64,000 nt of DNA. Source: Pseudomonas sp. FP2335 (lineage in GTDB: Bacteria; Pseudomonadota; Gammaproteobacteria; Pseudomonadales; Pseudomonadaceae). Under the pieces are notes generated by a model. It saw only the letters and a list, made by a program, of their open reading frames with translations. It did not search any database and had not been told where the DNA came from. Numbering within the stretch: the first letter of the stretch is position 1; every line of letters begins with the position of its first letter. Positions 1-9,477 of this stretch are shown here, in pieces. Both the position numbers and the translations under genes were made by a program. The DNA lies in contig NZ_CP117437.1 in the NCBI RefSeq assembly GCF_030687535.1, positions 2,129,501-2,193,500 of the forward strand, written 5' to 3'.

Positions 1-1
1 C

Positions 2-97
2 CTGCCGCAGTTCTTCTTCCACGTCACCACCGCGTACGCGCTGCTGCGTCATAACGGTGTGGAAGTGGGCAAGCGCGATTACATGGGCGCGTTCTAA
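2..97 (+). CDS. C-terminal end of a DUF1993-like protein (partial)
   Basis: The open frame enters from the left edge and ends at TAA 95-97, so only the last 31 residues are visible. They include an FFFHVTTAYALLRHNGVEVG stretch followed by KRDYMGAF. This tail resembles the C-terminus of DUF1993 family proteins, which are small helical proteins of unknown role, by recall of the family rather than by search. The gene ends just before a strong hairpin shared with the convergent sstT gene. No start or promoter can be judged. Confidence 0.6.
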   Translation: MPQFFFHVTTAYALLRHNGVEVGKRDYMGAF

Positions 98-103
98 GCG
101 GCC

Positions 104-149
104 AAAAAAAAGCCGGGGCGGTTCACTCAAGAACCGCCCCGGCTTTTTT
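104..149. terminator. Bidirectional intrinsic terminator
   Basis: A perfect 14-bp stem (111-124 with 131-144) with a 6-nt loop is flanked by an A run on the left and a T run on the right. It can therefore stop transcripts from both the partial gene ending at 97 and sstT ending at 161. Confidence 0.9.
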
Positions 150-160
150 GTGCGCGCAGG

Positions 161-1381
161 TCAGGCCGGTTGTTCTTCCTTGCCCAGGCACGCCGCAGCG
201 GTAAACAGTACATCGGTGGACGAATTCAGCGCGGTCTCCGCCGAATCCTGCAACACGCCGATGATGAAACCGACCGCAACTACCTGCATCGCGATCTCGC
301 TGGGGATGCCAAACAGGCTGCACGCCAGCGGGATCAGCAGCAGCGAGCCTCCGGCCACGCCCGAAGCACCGCAGGCGCAGATCGCGGCGACCACGCTGAG
401 CAGCACGGCGGTGGGCAGGTCGACGGCGATGCCCAGGGTATGTACGGCGGCCAGGGTCAGCACGGTGATGGTGATGGCGGCGCCGGCCATGTTGATGGTG
501 GCACCGAGCGGGATCGACACCGAGTAGGTGTCTTCATGCAGGCCCAGGCGCTTGCTCAGTGCCAGGTTGACCGGGATATTCGCCGCCGAACTGCGGGTGA
601 AGAAAGCGGTGATGCCGCTTTCGCGCAGGCACATCAGCACCAGTGGGTAGGGGTTGCGGCGCAGTTTCCAGAACACGATGGCCGGGTTGATCACCAGCGC
701 CACGAAGAGCATGCAACCGATCAGCACCACCAGCAGGTGCGCGTAACCGAGCAGGGCGCCGAAACCGGAGGTGGCCAGGGTCGAGGCGACCAGGCCGAAG
801 ATGCCCAGGGGCGCGAAGCGGATCACCACGCGTACGATCAACGTCACGCCGTTGGACAGGTCGTCCAGCACGGTGCGCGTGGTTTCACCGGCATGGCGAA
901 TGGCGATGCCCATACCGATGGCCCACGCTAGGATGCCGATAAAGTTGGCGTTCATCAGCGCGCTGACCGGGTTGTCCACCACGCTCAACAGCAGGCTTTG
1001 CAACACTTCGCCGATACCGCCGGGGGCGCTGACGGAGGTGTCATGGGTGATCAGCACCAGGGGCGACGGGAACCACATGCTGGCAATCACCGCCACCACG
1101 GCGGCGGCAAAGGTGCCAAGCAGGTACAGGAACAGAATCGGTTTGATATGGGTTTCCTGGCCGTGTTTATGGTTGGCGATCGACGCCATTACCAGCACAA
1201 ACACCAGGATTGGCGCCACGGCCTTTAGCGCGGTGACAAACACTTTGCCGATAAACCCGGTGGCTTGTGCCGCTTGGGGCGCCAACAGCGCGAGCAGAAT
1301 GCCGGCGATCAAACCGATGACAATTTGTGTAACCAGGCTGACACGTGTCAGGCGCTGGAGCAGGGAAGGGGCAGCAGTCAT
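161..1381 (-). CDS. sstT: Serine/threonine:sodium symporter SstT
   Basis: This 406-residue protein matches the dicarboxylate/amino acid:cation symporter (DAACS) family and the usual SstT length. It has about eight hydrophobic segments and two re-entrant loops. The substrate-site serine-rich hairpin reads SSAANIPV, and a second conserved loop reads [11 protein letters not shown]. The family imports serine and threonine with Na+ across the inner membrane. The ATG at 1381 is the only sensible start, although its Shine-Dalgarno is weak. The gene stands alone, convergent with the partial gene on the left and divergent from the MFS gene at 1623. Confidence 0.93.
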   Translation of the reverse strand: MTAAPSLLQRLTRVSLVTQIVIGLIAGILLALLAPQAAQATGFIGKVFVTALKAVAPILVFVLVMASIANHKHGQETHIKPILFLYLLGTFAAAVVAVIASMWFPSPLVLITHDTSVSAPGGIGEVLQSLLLSVVDNPVSALMNANFIGILAWAIGMGIAIRHAGETTRTVLDDLSNGVTLIVRVVIRFAPLGIFGLVASTLATSGFGALLGYAHLLVVLIGCMLFVALVINPAIVFWKLRRNPYPLVLMCLRESGITAFFTRSSAANIPVNLALSKRLGLHEDTYSVSIPLGATINMAGAAITITVLTLAAVHTLGIAVDLPTAVLLSVVAAICACGASGVAGGSLLLIPLACSLFGIPSEIAMQVVAVGFIIGVLQDSAETALNSSTDVLFTAAACLGKEEQPA

Positions 1382-1622
1382 AAACAGTTGTCTCTGATTT
1401 TTTTAGTAGGGCGCAGCATTGCAGGCAGAAAGGGCTGTAGGAAGCAGCCGCGGAGTCTAGCATGTCGTAGGAAATGTCCTCGCTGCTGCGGCATTCCGTC
1501 ACCCGCACCGGCGGCGCTTCGGCAAAGCCGGACATACTCTGTTAAGATTCTCGCCTCTCACCTTTCCCATCTGTCAGCGGGCCCTTCGGGCTGTCGTTGC
1601 TGTCGTCGTTTCTGGAGTTTTC

Positions 1623-2777
1623 ATGTTGTTCCCCATCCTGCTGCTGTCGGCCGCCGGTTTTACCGTGCTGACCACGGAATTCGTCATCGTCGGCCTGCTG
1701 CCGTCCATCGCCCGGGACCTGCATGTCAGCGTGTCCCAAGCCGGGCTGCTGGTGACCTTGTTCGCGTTTACCGTCGCGGCATTCGGGCCGTTTCTCACGG
1801 CCTACTGCGCGCGCTTCCCACGCAAGCGCCTGTTTATCAGCATCCTGATCCTGTTCGGAGTGGCCAATACCGTGGCTGCGCTGGCGCCGAACATCTGGGT
1901 GATGGCCCTGGCGCGGTTGATTCCGGCGCTGGGCTTGCCAGTGTTTTGGGCCCTGGCCAGTGAAACCGCAGTGGACATCGTCGGCCCGGAGTACGCCGGG
2001 CGTGCCATCGAGAAGATCGGCTTCGGCATTGTCTGCGCCACCGTGTTCGGCATCCCGGTGGGCACGCTGATTTCCGATATGTTCGGCTGGCGCAGCGCGT
2101 TTGCCATCCTCGCGGTGGTGGCGCTGGCCAAGGCGTTGCTGCTGTTTATCTACCTGCCGGTGACTGCGCCGAAAAACGCCGAAGTGACGCTGCGCTCGCA
2201 GTTCAAGATCCTGCGCAACCCGTTGATGCAGGGGCATATCCTGCTATCGATCCTGGTGTTTTGCGGCATGTTCACCGCTTATACCTACCTGGCGGACATC
2301 CTTGAACGCCTGGCCGGGTTCGACGGCACGCTGGTGGGCTGGTGCTTGATGGGCTTTGGCGCGGTCGGGTTGATCGGCAACTCGTTGGGCGGGCGTGCGG
2401 TGGATCGTCACCCGCTGATTGCGTCCATGGTGTTCTGCGGTTTCATGATCGCTGGCATGGTTGCGTTGGTGCCGGCGATTCATTCCACCATCGGCCTGGC
2501 GGCCGCGATGGCGGTGTGGGGCGTGACCCAGGCGGCAATGTTCCTGGTCAGCCATGTGCGCTTGATGAAGGCCGCGCCCCATGCGCCGGCGTTCGCCGCT
2601 TCGCTGAACATCGCCGGGGCCAACCTGGGCATCGGCTTGGGCGCGCTGGTGGGCGGGCATGTGATCGACACCCTGGGCCTTGGCAGCCTGGGTTTTGCTG
2701 CGTCCGGGTTTATCCTCGTGTCGATCCTGCTGGCCCTGTGGCTGATGAGTGTCAAATCGGCGCCGAACTATGCCTGA
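1623..2777 (+). CDS. MFS transporter, DHA1 (drug/sugar efflux) type
   Basis: The 384-residue protein has twelve predicted membrane segments. Helix 1 carries TTEFVIVGLLP, a pattern common in DHA1 proteins of the sugar-efflux/purine-efflux kind (SotB, NepI). A GGAG box sits 8 nt before the ATG. MFS proteins of this class export small molecules using the proton gradient, but no substrate can be assigned here. The gene is monocistronic, tail to tail with the NhaR-type regulator. Confidence 0.85.
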   Translation: MLFPILLLSAAGFTVLTTEFVIVGLLPSIARDLHVSVSQAGLLVTLFAFTVAAFGPFLTAYCARFPRKRLFISILILFGVANTVAALAPNIWVMALARLIPALGLPVFWALASETAVDIVGPEYAGRAIEKIGFGIVCATVFGIPVGTLISDMFGWRSAFAILAVVALAKALLLFIYLPVTAPKNAEVTLRSQFKILRNPLMQGHILLSILVFCGMFTAYTYLADILERLAGFDGTLVGWCLMGFGAVGLIGNSLGGRAVDRHPLIASMVFCGFMIAGMVALVPAIHSTIGLAAAMAVWGVTQAAMFLVSHVRLMKAAPHAPAFAASLNIAGANLGIGLGALVGGHVIDTLGLGSLGFAASGFILVSILLALWLMSVKSAPNYA

Positions 2778-2832
2778 TTCATGGCTGTTGGCCTGCTGTG
2801 GCGAGGGCGCAAGCTTCATCGCCACATAGGCA

Positions 2833-3735
2833 TCAGGGCAGGGCGGTGAACAACTCCCGCCTGGCACCTTCGGTAATCGCCACGATGCCGGGATGCTTGA
2901 CCTTGCGCTCGACCGAGATCGCGTAGAACGACTCGGTGACCGCCGTGGTCTGGCCAATCAACGCCACGCCGTATTGGCGCACCACTTCATCGGCAATCAC
3001 GCTGGGGGCGATGAAAATCCCGCTGCCGGATTGGCCGAAGGCCTGCATCAAGGCGCTGTCGTCGAACTCGCCGATGATCCTGGGTTGGATCTGCTGTTCG
3101 GCGAACCAACGCTGCAAACGGCTGCGTACGACCGTTTCTGCACCCGGAATCAACAGCGGCGCCCCCTGCAAGCACTGTGGGAAGGTGCCGCTGTAGGCGT
3201 CAGCCAACGCCTGGGTGGCGAAAAAGCTGATCCCGCACTCGCCCAATTTCTGGCTGTAGCCCTTGATGTCCAGGTGCGTTGGCATCGGGCTGTCGGAAAT
3301 CACCAGGTCCAGGCGCTGGATCGCCAGGTCAGCCAATAACCGTTCGAGTTTGTCTTCGCGGCAGGTGATGCGGATCGGTTCGCTCAGCTCCATGGTCGGC
3401 GCAATCAGGCGGTAGACGATGGATTTGGGCACCACATCCGCCACGCCGACGCGGAACAGGATCTGCTGCTCATTGGGCTGCGCGCGCAGCATCGCCTCCA
3501 ATTCATTGCCGGTCTGGAACATCTGCTCGGCGTAGGGCAGGGCCTGGCGCCCGGCTTCGGTCAGCTCCAGCTGGCGGCCGACCCGCTGAAACAACGCGAT
3601 GCCAAAGGTTTGCTCAAGCAGGCTGATCTGCCCGCTGATGGTCTGGGGCGTGAGGTTCAGTTGCTCGCAGGCGCGCACGATGCTGCCCGTCTTGGCCACG
3701 ACCCAGAAGTAATGCAATTGGCGGTAATTGAGCAT
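2833..3735 (-). CDS. nhaR: NhaR-type LysR family transcriptional activator
   Basis: The 300-residue protein starts with a winged helix-turn-helix (residues about 5-64, LTPQTISGQISLLE) followed by a LysR substrate-binding half. NhaR-specific stretches are present, such as NYRQLHYFWVVAKTGSI, VGVADVVPK and IGEFDDSALMQAFG. In E. coli NhaR activates the Na+/H+ antiporter gene nhaA and pga in response to Na+. No antiporter gene lies next to it here. ATG 3735 is preferred over an in-frame GTG at 3747 because family members begin at the NYRQLHYFW segment. A 20-bp palindrome lies upstream at 3772-3791. Confidence 0.88.
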   Translation of the reverse strand: MLNYRQLHYFWVVAKTGSIVRACEQLNLTPQTISGQISLLEQTFGIALFQRVGRQLELTEAGRQALPYAEQMFQTGNELEAMLRAQPNEQQILFRVGVADVVPKSIVYRLIAPTMELSEPIRITCREDKLERLLADLAIQRLDLVISDSPMPTHLDIKGYSQKLGECGISFFATQALADAYSGTFPQCLQGAPLLIPGAETVVRSRLQRWFAEQQIQPRIIGEFDDSALMQAFGQSGSGIFIAPSVIADEVVRQYGVALIGQTTAVTESFYAISVERKVKHPGIVAITEGARRELFTALP

Positions 3736-3771
3736 GCTGGCTATCACTTCGTGAAAACCGAAGTATACGTG

Positions 3772-3791
3772 AGAAAAATACGAATTTTTCT
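3772..3791. promoter_or_regulatory. Inverted repeat between nhaR and a lipoprotein gene
   Basis: AGAAAAAT and its exact complement ATTTTTCT are separated by 4 nt in the divergent intergenic region. The position suits a regulator site, perhaps NhaR, but there is no direct evidence. Confidence 0.35.
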
Positions 3792-3869
3792 GAACTGTTC
3801 ACCTGCATAGAATGCCTCGCTATCGCGGGGCCACTATTTGGACCCAATGGTTCTAACGAGGAATACATC

Positions 3870-4115
3870 ATGAAACTCAATTCCCTGGGCGCGGCATCGT
3901 TGCTTGCGCTTTCATTGGTGGTGATCAGCGGCTGCGATCAGGTCGAAAAAAGCGCCCAGCAGGTGTTGGGCAAGGCCACCGAGTCGGCCAAGCAAGCGAT
4001 CGATGACACCCACAAGGCCGCCGAGCAGGCGTTGAGTGAAGCGACACAAGGCTTGATCAAGCCTGAGAAGCAGGAAAAAGAAGCTGAAGACGCTTCCGAC
4101 ACCCAAGAAACCTAA
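3870..4115 (+). CDS. Small coiled-coil lipoprotein of unknown function
   Basis: The 81-residue product has a signal sequence ending in a lipobox (VVISGC, Cys at about residue 22), so it is probably a lipid-anchored envelope protein. The mature part is Ala/Glu/Lys-rich and heptad-like, predicted as one long amphipathic helix with a charged acidic tail. A weak GAGG-type ribosome binding site (CGAGGAATACATC) precedes the ATG. It lies 28 bp before terC in the same direction and could be cotranscribed with it. I do not recognise a named family. Confidence 0.75.
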   Translation: MKLNSLGAASLLALSLVVISGCDQVEKSAQQVLGKATESAKQAIDDTHKAAEQALSEATQGLIKPEKQEKEAEDASDTQET

Positions 4116-4143
4116 TTCCCCGGCACAACCTCAGGACTGACCT

Positions 4144-4893
4144 ATGGATTACCTTTTACAGCTGGCCGCCAGCCCCACCGCCTGGGTGGCATTGGCGACG
4201 TTGATCGTCATGGAAATCGTGCTGGGCATCGATAACCTGATCTTTATCTCGATCCTCACCAACAAACTGCCTGAGCAGCACCGGGCCAAGGCGCGGCGCA
4301 TCGGCATCAGCATGGCGCTGGTATTGCGCCTGGGCCTGTTGAGCACCATCGCGTTCATCGTGCAACTGACGGCGCCGGTGTTCGAAGTGTTCGGCCAGGC
4401 GTTCTCGTGGAAGGACATGATCCTGATCGCCGGCGGCCTGTTCCTGGTGTGGAAGGCTACCACCGAGATCCATCACAGCATGGACCCGGAGCCCGAGGAG
4501 AAGGTCAGCGTCGGCAATACGGTGACCATCGGTTTCGCGGCGGCCATCGGCCAGATCCTGTTGCTGGACCTGGTGTTTTCCATCGACAGCATCATTACCG
4601 CCGTGGGCATGACCGAGCACTTGCCGATCATGATCATCGCCGTGGTGACCTCGGTGATCGTGATGCTGGTGGCGGCTGAACCGCTGGCCAAGTTCATCAA
4701 CGACAACCCCACCGTGGTAATGCTGGCCCTGGGCTTCCTGATCATGATCGGCATGACGCTGATCGCCGAAGGCTTCGGCGCCCATGTGCCAAAAGGCTAC
4801 GTGTACGCAGCGATGGCGTTCTCGGCAGTGATCGAGTGCCTGAACATCGCTCGACGCAATCGCCACAAGCGCTTACTTGCAGCCCGTCAGTAA
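4144..4893 (+). CDS. TerC family integral membrane protein
   Basis: The 249-residue protein has seven to eight membrane helices and the TerC acidic signatures: [15 protein letters not shown] near residue 25, and [12 protein letters not shown] near residue 140, where Asp residues lie inside helices. TerC/Alx/YkoY proteins are linked to metal (chiefly Mn2+) export and to tellurite resistance, so a metal-ion transport role is inferred. No yybP-ykoY-like leader is visible upstream. A strong hairpin terminator follows. Confidence 0.88.
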   Translation: MDYLLQLAASPTAWVALATLIVMEIVLGIDNLIFISILTNKLPEQHRAKARRIGISMALVLRLGLLSTIAFIVQLTAPVFEVFGQAFSWKDMILIAGGLFLVWKATTEIHHSMDPEPEEKVSVGNTVTIGFAAAIGQILLLDLVFSIDSIITAVGMTEHLPIMIIAVVTSVIVMLVAAEPLAKFINDNPTVVMLALGFLIMIGMTLIAEGFGAHVPKGYVYAAMAFSAVIECLNIARRNRHKRLLAARQ

Positions 4894-4933
4894 CGTTTAC
4901 CGCGCTGGGCTGCGAAGCGGCCCTGAAACCCGA

Positions 4934-4969
4934 CGCCGCATTCTGTCAGACAGAATGCGGCGTTTTTAT
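4934..4969 (+). terminator. Intrinsic terminator after terC-like gene
   Basis: CGCCGCATTCTGTC and its exact complement meet around a single central base and are followed by TTTTTATT. The hairpin begins 41 bp after the stop codon at 4893. Confidence 0.88.
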
Positions 4970-5024
4970 TGGGGCCGCTTCGCAGCCAGGCGCGGGCAAG
5001 CACGCTCGCTACAAGGCCCGATTG

Positions 5025-5726
5025 TCAGGAGTCAGCGCTCACCTGCGTCGGTTCCGGGCAGGATTCTTCGCCGTTGTTCAAGCCTTGCTTGTAGTTGCGG
5101 CTCAGCAGTGACGCTTTGCCGTTGTGCCAGGTCAAGGTCAGCACGTACAGGGTGTCGTAGTCGCTGCCGGACCAGTCGTCGGTGATGGTGTGTTTTTCGC
5201 CCGACGCTTCACTCGCCACCTTGTTGATCAACTCCGGCAGGTAGCCGTGGGACCAGGCGGTGTAGATGGTGGCGTTGTGGTACTTGTCTTCCACCAGTTC
5301 ATCGGCGAGGGCACTGGTGTCGTTTGCCGAAAATTTGATGTTCACCGGCAGGCCGAGTTTGATGGCACTGGGGCTGATGGTCATCAGGGGGCGAATGTAG
5401 CTGTAGGAATTATCGAACTCACCTTCCTCGACATTGCGCGTCGGGTTGGCGGCGAACACAAAGTTGGCCTTGCCGAATTTTTCCGGCAGTACCGTGGCGA
5501 GGTTCATCGCCCGGTTCAGGCCTTGGCAATTAAGTTGGCCCAAGCCGCCGGCGGGTTTTTCGCCGTGGCGCAGGAAGACCAGGGTTTGCACGCCGTCTAC
5601 CTGCTCGGCGCGGCTGGTGCGCGATTCCAGGGTCAGGCCGATGGCGCCGCCGACCAGCAACAGCGGCAACATGATGTATGAATAGCGTTTCAGGCGTAAC
5701 GCAAGGCACGGAGGCTTGATTGTCAT
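5025..5726 (-). CDS. Histidine phosphatase family protein, exported or membrane anchored
   Basis: This 233-residue protein has an N-terminal hydrophobic segment (residues about 15-35) that works as a signal or anchor. The histidine phosphatase motif LVFLRHGEKP follows, in which Arg-His is the catalytic pair. A second histidine lies in TAWSHGYLPEL. The fold removes phosphate from small molecules or proteins through a phosphohistidine, and an envelope location is inferred. The longer open frame to 5831 has no family similarity in its first 35 residues, so ATG 5726 is chosen. The gene stands alone, divergent from the GST gene. Confidence 0.75.
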   Translation of the reverse strand: MTIKPPCLALRLKRYSYIMLPLLLVGGAIGLTLESRTSRAEQVDGVQTLVFLRHGEKPAGGLGQLNCQGLNRAMNLATVLPEKFGKANFVFAANPTRNVEEGEFDNSYSYIRPLMTISPSAIKLGLPVNIKFSANDTSALADELVEDKYHNATIYTAWSHGYLPELINKVASEASGEKHTITDDWSGSDYDTLYVLTLTWHNGKASLLSRNYKQGLNNGEESCPEPTQVSADS

Positions 5727-5977
5727 TGGTCTGGAGTCTTCAGTGCATCGAGTGAGGGCGGACAAGCCCGGCCCCAGTGACGCCAAGGGCGTCCTGCGGT
5801 ATTTCCTGTCGTTACAGCAAGGTGCCTCCATTCACCGTTCAAGCGCAGGTAAGAGTGCGCAAGGGCGCATTGGTTCGCCTGCGCGGGATAATAGCCAGCG
5901 CATGTTGCGCATTGATGACCCAAGCAGGACACCGGGAAGATGACTATCATGGGGGCTTTGCGCCAGGGGATTTCCCG

Positions 5978-6676
5978 ATGAACTCGCTTGCCAGCTTCCC
6001 GATTAATAGCAAATGGCCCGCTCAACACCCCGAACGCCTGCAACTGTACTCGCTGCCTACGCCCAACGGGGTAAAAGTCTCGATCATGCTTGAGGAGTTG
6101 GGCCTGCCCTATGAGGCGCACAAGGTCAGCTTCGAGACCCAGGACCAGTTGTCCCCCGAGTTCCTGTCCCTGAACCCCAACAACAAGATCCCCGCGATCA
6201 TCGACCCCGACGGCCCCGGCGGCCAGCCATTGGCGCTGTTCGAGTCCGGCGCGATCCTGATCTACCTGGCGGAAAAAACCAGCCAGTTGCTCTCCGAGGA
6301 CCCGGCCACCCGCTATGAAACCCTGCAATGGCTGATGTTCCAGATGGGCGGCATCGGGCCGATGTTTGGCCAGTTGGGCTTCTTCAACAAGTTTGCCGGC
6401 AAGGCCTACGAGGACAAACGCCCGCGCGACCGCTACGCCGCCGAGTCCCGACGCTTGCTGGCGGTGCTGGAGCAGCGCCTGCTGGGCCGCACCTGGATCA
6501 TGGGCGACGACTACAGCATCGCCGACATCGCGACCTTCCCATGGATCCGCAACCTGATCGGCTTCTACGAATCAGGCGACCTGGTGGGTATCGCCGACTT
6601 CCCTAACGTACTGCGCGCGCTGGACGGCTTTGTGGCCCGCCCGGCGGTGATCCGTGGCCTGAATATTCCGAGCTGA
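5978..6676 (+). CDS. Glutathione S-transferase family protein (YfcG/YghU/Ure2-like)
   Basis: The 232-residue protein has an N-terminal thioredoxin-like half (residues about 20-105: LYSLPTPNGVKVSIMLEEL, the cis-Pro motif NNKIPAI, and ESGAILIYLA for glutathione binding) and an all-helical C-terminal half ending with DYSIADIATFPW. This matches the Nu-class/YfcG group, which shows GSH-dependent disulfide reductase activity. AGGGGA lies 7 nt before ATG 5978. The frame extends 67 codons upstream without similarity, so the longer start is rejected. The next gene follows after 3 bp. Confidence 0.88.
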   Translation: MNSLASFPINSKWPAQHPERLQLYSLPTPNGVKVSIMLEELGLPYEAHKVSFETQDQLSPEFLSLNPNNKIPAIIDPDGPGGQPLALFESGAILIYLAEKTSQLLSEDPATRYETLQWLMFQMGGIGPMFGQLGFFNKFAGKAYEDKRPRDRYAAESRRLLAVLEQRLLGRTWIMGDDYSIADIATFPWIRNLIGFYESGDLVGIADFPNVLRALDGFVARPAVIRGLNIPS

Positions 6677-6679
6677 AGC

Positions 6680-7522
6680 ATGCCGATTTTCGATTTCAAA
6701 CAACTGGATGTATTCAGCCACGTGCCCCTCAAGGGCAACCCGCTGGCTGTGGTGCTTGGCGCTGACAGCCTGACGGACCAGCAGATGGCCGATTTCGCCA
6801 ATTGGACCAACCTCAGTGAAACCACGTTTTTGCTGACACCGCGTGATCCTCTCGCCGACTACCGGGTGCGAATTTTCACCACCGTGCAGGAACTGCCGTT
6901 CGCCGGACACCCGACGCTGGGCTCATGCCATGCGTGGCTGCAAGCAGGTGGTGTGCCCAAGGGCGAGGACATCGTCCAGGAGTGCGAGATCGGCTTGGTG
7001 CGTGTGCGTCGCCAAGGTGATGAGCTGGCGTTTATTGCTCCGCCGTTATTGCGTTGCGGTCCAGTGCAATCGCCTGTGCTGGAGCGAGTGTGCCTGGGGT
7101 TGGGCTTGAGTCCCGAAGCCGTTGTGCGCAGCCAGTGGGTCGACAATGGTGCTGGGTGGCTGGCGTTGATGTTGGCTGATCGCGATCAAGTGCTGAGTTT
7201 GCAGCCGGACTATTCGCAGTTGCTCGGTCTGGCGGTGGGGGTGATCGCCCCCTGCGACCCGGTGCGCGACGACGTGGACACGCAGTTTGAAGTGCGCGGC
7301 TTTATCGCTGGAGACGGCGCCCCGGAAGACCCGGCCACCGGCAGCTTGAATGCCGGTATCGCTCAATGGCTGCTGGGCGAAGGCTTGGCGCCAGAGCGTT
7401 ATGTGGTCAGTCAGGGCACGGCCCTCGGGCGTGCAGGGCGGATTCGTGTCGAACGCCAGGGCGATGACATCTGGGTCGGCGGTGCGGTCGCGGTGTGCAT
7501 TGAAGGGCGTCTACAGCTCTAG
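6680..7522 (+). CDS. PhzF family isomerase-like protein
   Basis: The 280-residue protein has the two-lobed PhzF/DapF-like fold signatures: KGNPLAVVLGAD near the start with the catalytic Glu in NLSETTFLL, the FAGHPTLGSCHAWL loop, and EDPATGSLNAGIAQWL in the second lobe. PhzF catalyses an isomerisation in phenazine synthesis, but no other phz genes are present here. It is best viewed as a general PhzF-like protein of unknown substrate. It starts 3 bp after the GST stop, so the two probably form one transcript. Confidence 0.88.
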   Translation: MPIFDFKQLDVFSHVPLKGNPLAVVLGADSLTDQQMADFANWTNLSETTFLLTPRDPLADYRVRIFTTVQELPFAGHPTLGSCHAWLQAGGVPKGEDIVQECEIGLVRVRRQGDELAFIAPPLLRCGPVQSPVLERVCLGLGLSPEAVVRSQWVDNGAGWLALMLADRDQVLSLQPDYSQLLGLAVGVIAPCDPVRDDVDTQFEVRGFIAGDGAPEDPATGSLNAGIAQWLLGEGLAPERYVVSQGTALGRAGRIRVERQGDDIWVGGAVAVCIEGRLQL

Positions 7523-7637
7523 ATCAATGAATTGTTGCGGGCCTCGCAATACACTGTTGGGCTCTCGGCGTTTGTGTTGCCTATGCCGGTGGGCATAAGC
7601 TTTCGCCCCAAAGCCTTCACCCTATTTCAGGACCGCC

Positions 7638-8612
7638 ATGACCAGCCAGTTCCCCCAAGCCCGCCCACGCCGCCTGCGCCGCTCCCCGGAGCTGCGTGGC
7701 TTGTTCCAGGAAACCGAGTTCACCCTCAACGATCTGGTGCTGCCGATTTTCGTCGAAGAAGAAATCGACGACTTCGTGCCGATCACCAGCATGCCCGGCG
7801 TGCAGCGTATCCCTGAGAAGAAACTGGCCGCCGAGATCGAGCGCTACGCCCGCGCCGGCATCAAGTCGGTGATGACCTTTGGCGTGTCCCACCACCTGGA
7901 CGCCAGCGGCAGCGATACGTGGAAGGAGCGCGGCCTGGTCTCGCGCATGTCCTCGATCATCAAGGACGCCGTGCCGGAAATGATCGTGATGTCCGACACC
8001 TGTTTCTGCGAATACACCGACCACGGCCACTGCGGCGTGATGCACGGCGCCCACGTCGATAACGACGCGACCCTGGTCAACCTCGGCAAACAAGCCGTAG
8101 CCGCCGCCCGTGCTGGCGCCGATGTGATCGCACCGTCGGCAGCGATGGACGGGCAGGTCCAGGCGATCCGCCGGGCCCTGGATGACGCCGGTTTCACCCA
8201 CATCCCGATCATGGCCTACTCGACCAAATTCGCCTCGGCCCTCTACGGCCCGTTCCGCGAAGCCGGCGGCAGTGCGCTCAAGGGCGACCGCAAAAGCTAC
8301 CAGATGAACCCGATGAACCGCCGCGAAGCCGTGCGTGAATCGCTGCTGGATGAACAGGAAGGCGCCGATGCGCTGATGGTCAAGCCGGCCGGGGCCTACC
8401 TCGACATCATCCGCGACATCCGCGAAGCCTCGCGCTTGCCGGTGGCGGCGTATCAGGTGAGTGGTGAGTACGCGATGATCAAGTTCGGTGCCCAGGCGGG
8501 GGCGATTGATGAAGCTCGCGTGGTGCGCGAAACCCTCGGTTCGATCAAGCGGGCCGGTGCGGATTTGATCTTCACCTACTTTGCGATGGACCTGGCCCTG
8601 GCCGGGATCTAA
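7638..8612 (+). CDS. hemB: Delta-aminolevulinic acid dehydratase, zinc-cysteine type
   Basis: HemB joins two molecules of 5-aminolevulinate to porphobilinogen in haem synthesis. The 324-residue sequence is full length. Schiff-base lysines fall at K197 (YSTKFAS) and K249 (MVKPAGAY). The metal loop reads [14 protein letters not shown], with Cys at 122, 124 and 132, the zinc-binding triad of animal and enteric enzymes. The P. aeruginosa enzyme instead has Asp-rich, Mg2+-type residues there. This copy may thus be a second, zinc-dependent paralogue, but the window cannot show whether another hemB exists. The gene stands alone with a REP pair downstream. Confidence 0.93.
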   Translation: MTSQFPQARPRRLRRSPELRGLFQETEFTLNDLVLPIFVEEEIDDFVPITSMPGVQRIPEKKLAAEIERYARAGIKSVMTFGVSHHLDASGSDTWKERGLVSRMSSIIKDAVPEMIVMSDTCFCEYTDHGHCGVMHGAHVDNDATLVNLGKQAVAAARAGADVIAPSAAMDGQVQAIRRALDDAGFTHIPIMAYSTKFASALYGPFREAGGSALKGDRKSYQMNPMNRREAVRESLLDEQEGADALMVKPAGAYLDIIRDIREASRLPVAAYQVSGEYAMIKFGAQAGAIDEARVVRETLGSIKRAGADLIFTYFAMDLALAGI

Positions 8613-8613
8613 A

Positions 8614-8706
8614 AATGTGGGAGCGGGCTTGCTCGCGAAAGCAGTGGTTCAGTAAAAGATCTAGTGACTGACACTCCGCTTTCGCGAGCAAGCCCGCTCC
8701 CACATT
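8614..8706. repeat. REP doublet (inverted pair)
   Basis: Two arms of 29 bp, perfectly complementary, begin AATGTGGGAGCGGGC and face each other across about 35 bp. This is the typical Pseudomonas GTGGGAGCGGGCTTGC REP. It lies between the convergent hemB and lysE-like genes and could also act as a transcript end. Confidence 0.9.
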
Positions 8707-8721
8707 GTTTTGTGTTGCCTA

Positions 8722-9336
8722 TCAGCGCTGCGCAAACGCCAGATTCAACCCCAACCCCGCAAAGGCCGCCGCAAAACTGCGACGCAGCCAGTTCTGCACC
8801 CGTGGCGACTCGATCACCGCGCGCCGAAAGACATTGGCCAGCAGGCCATACGCCACGAACACCGCAAATGTCATCGCCATGAACACGCCGCTCAGTACCA
8901 GCAGCTGCACGCTAGGTGAAGTGCTGCCCGGCGCGACGAACTGCGGCAAAAAGGCCAGGAAGAAAATGGTCAGCTTCGGATTCAGAATGTTCATCAAGAA
9001 GGCGCGCAGCATCAGGCTGCGCGCACTCGCGACCGTGGGCGTGTCACTGACGGCAAACGCCGAGCGATCCCGCCAGGTGGCATAGGCCACATACAGCAGG
9101 TAGGCGACGCCGGCATACTTGAGCATGTCGAACGCCAGGGCACTGGTGTGCAGCAGGGCGGACAGGCCGAGAATCGAGGCCAGCAGGTGCGGGATGATCC
9201 CGGCGGTGCAGCCCAGCGCAGCGAACACGCTGGCGCGTTTACCGGCGGTGAGGCCGGTGGATACGGTAAAAATCACCCCGGTGCCGGGAATCAGCACCAC
9301 AATCAGGCACGTGACGAGGAAGTTCAGGCTGAGCAT
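8722..9336 (-). CDS. LysE/RhtB family amino acid exporter
   Basis: The 204-residue protein has six hydrophobic helices and RhtB family signatures: an N-terminal IPGTGVIFTVSTGLTAGKR, LKYAGVAYLLYVAYATWR in helix 3, and NILNPKLTIFFLAFLPQF in helix 4. The family exports amino acids or homoserine lactone-type compounds, and the substrate here is unknown. ATG 9336 has AAGGAG 10 nt upstream. An in-frame TTG at 9345 sits almost on top of that box, so it was not chosen. Confidence 0.87.
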   Translation of the reverse strand: MLSLNFLVTCLIVVLIPGTGVIFTVSTGLTAGKRASVFAALGCTAGIIPHLLASILGLSALLHTSALAFDMLKYAGVAYLLYVAYATWRDRSAFAVSDTPTVASARSLMLRAFLMNILNPKLTIFFLAFLPQFVAPGSTSPSVQLLVLSGVFMAMTFAVFVAYGLLANVFRRAVIESPRVQNWLRRSFAAAFAGLGLNLAFAQR

Positions 9337-9477
9337 GGCATTCAAACTCCTTGTAGGAATGGTCGATGACAGATCCTGTCACGATAGGCGCCGGTTGGCG
9401 AGCGCGTCAGGTTCGCGAACCCTGGTTACACTTGCCGGTCGATATACCCGGTCCCGCCGTTATTCAAGGAAGCGCCC

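Noticed and set aside
5777..5977. N-terminal extension of the GST gene
   Set aside because: The 67 extra codons overlap the spacer and have no family similarity; AGGGGA before 5978 sets the start.
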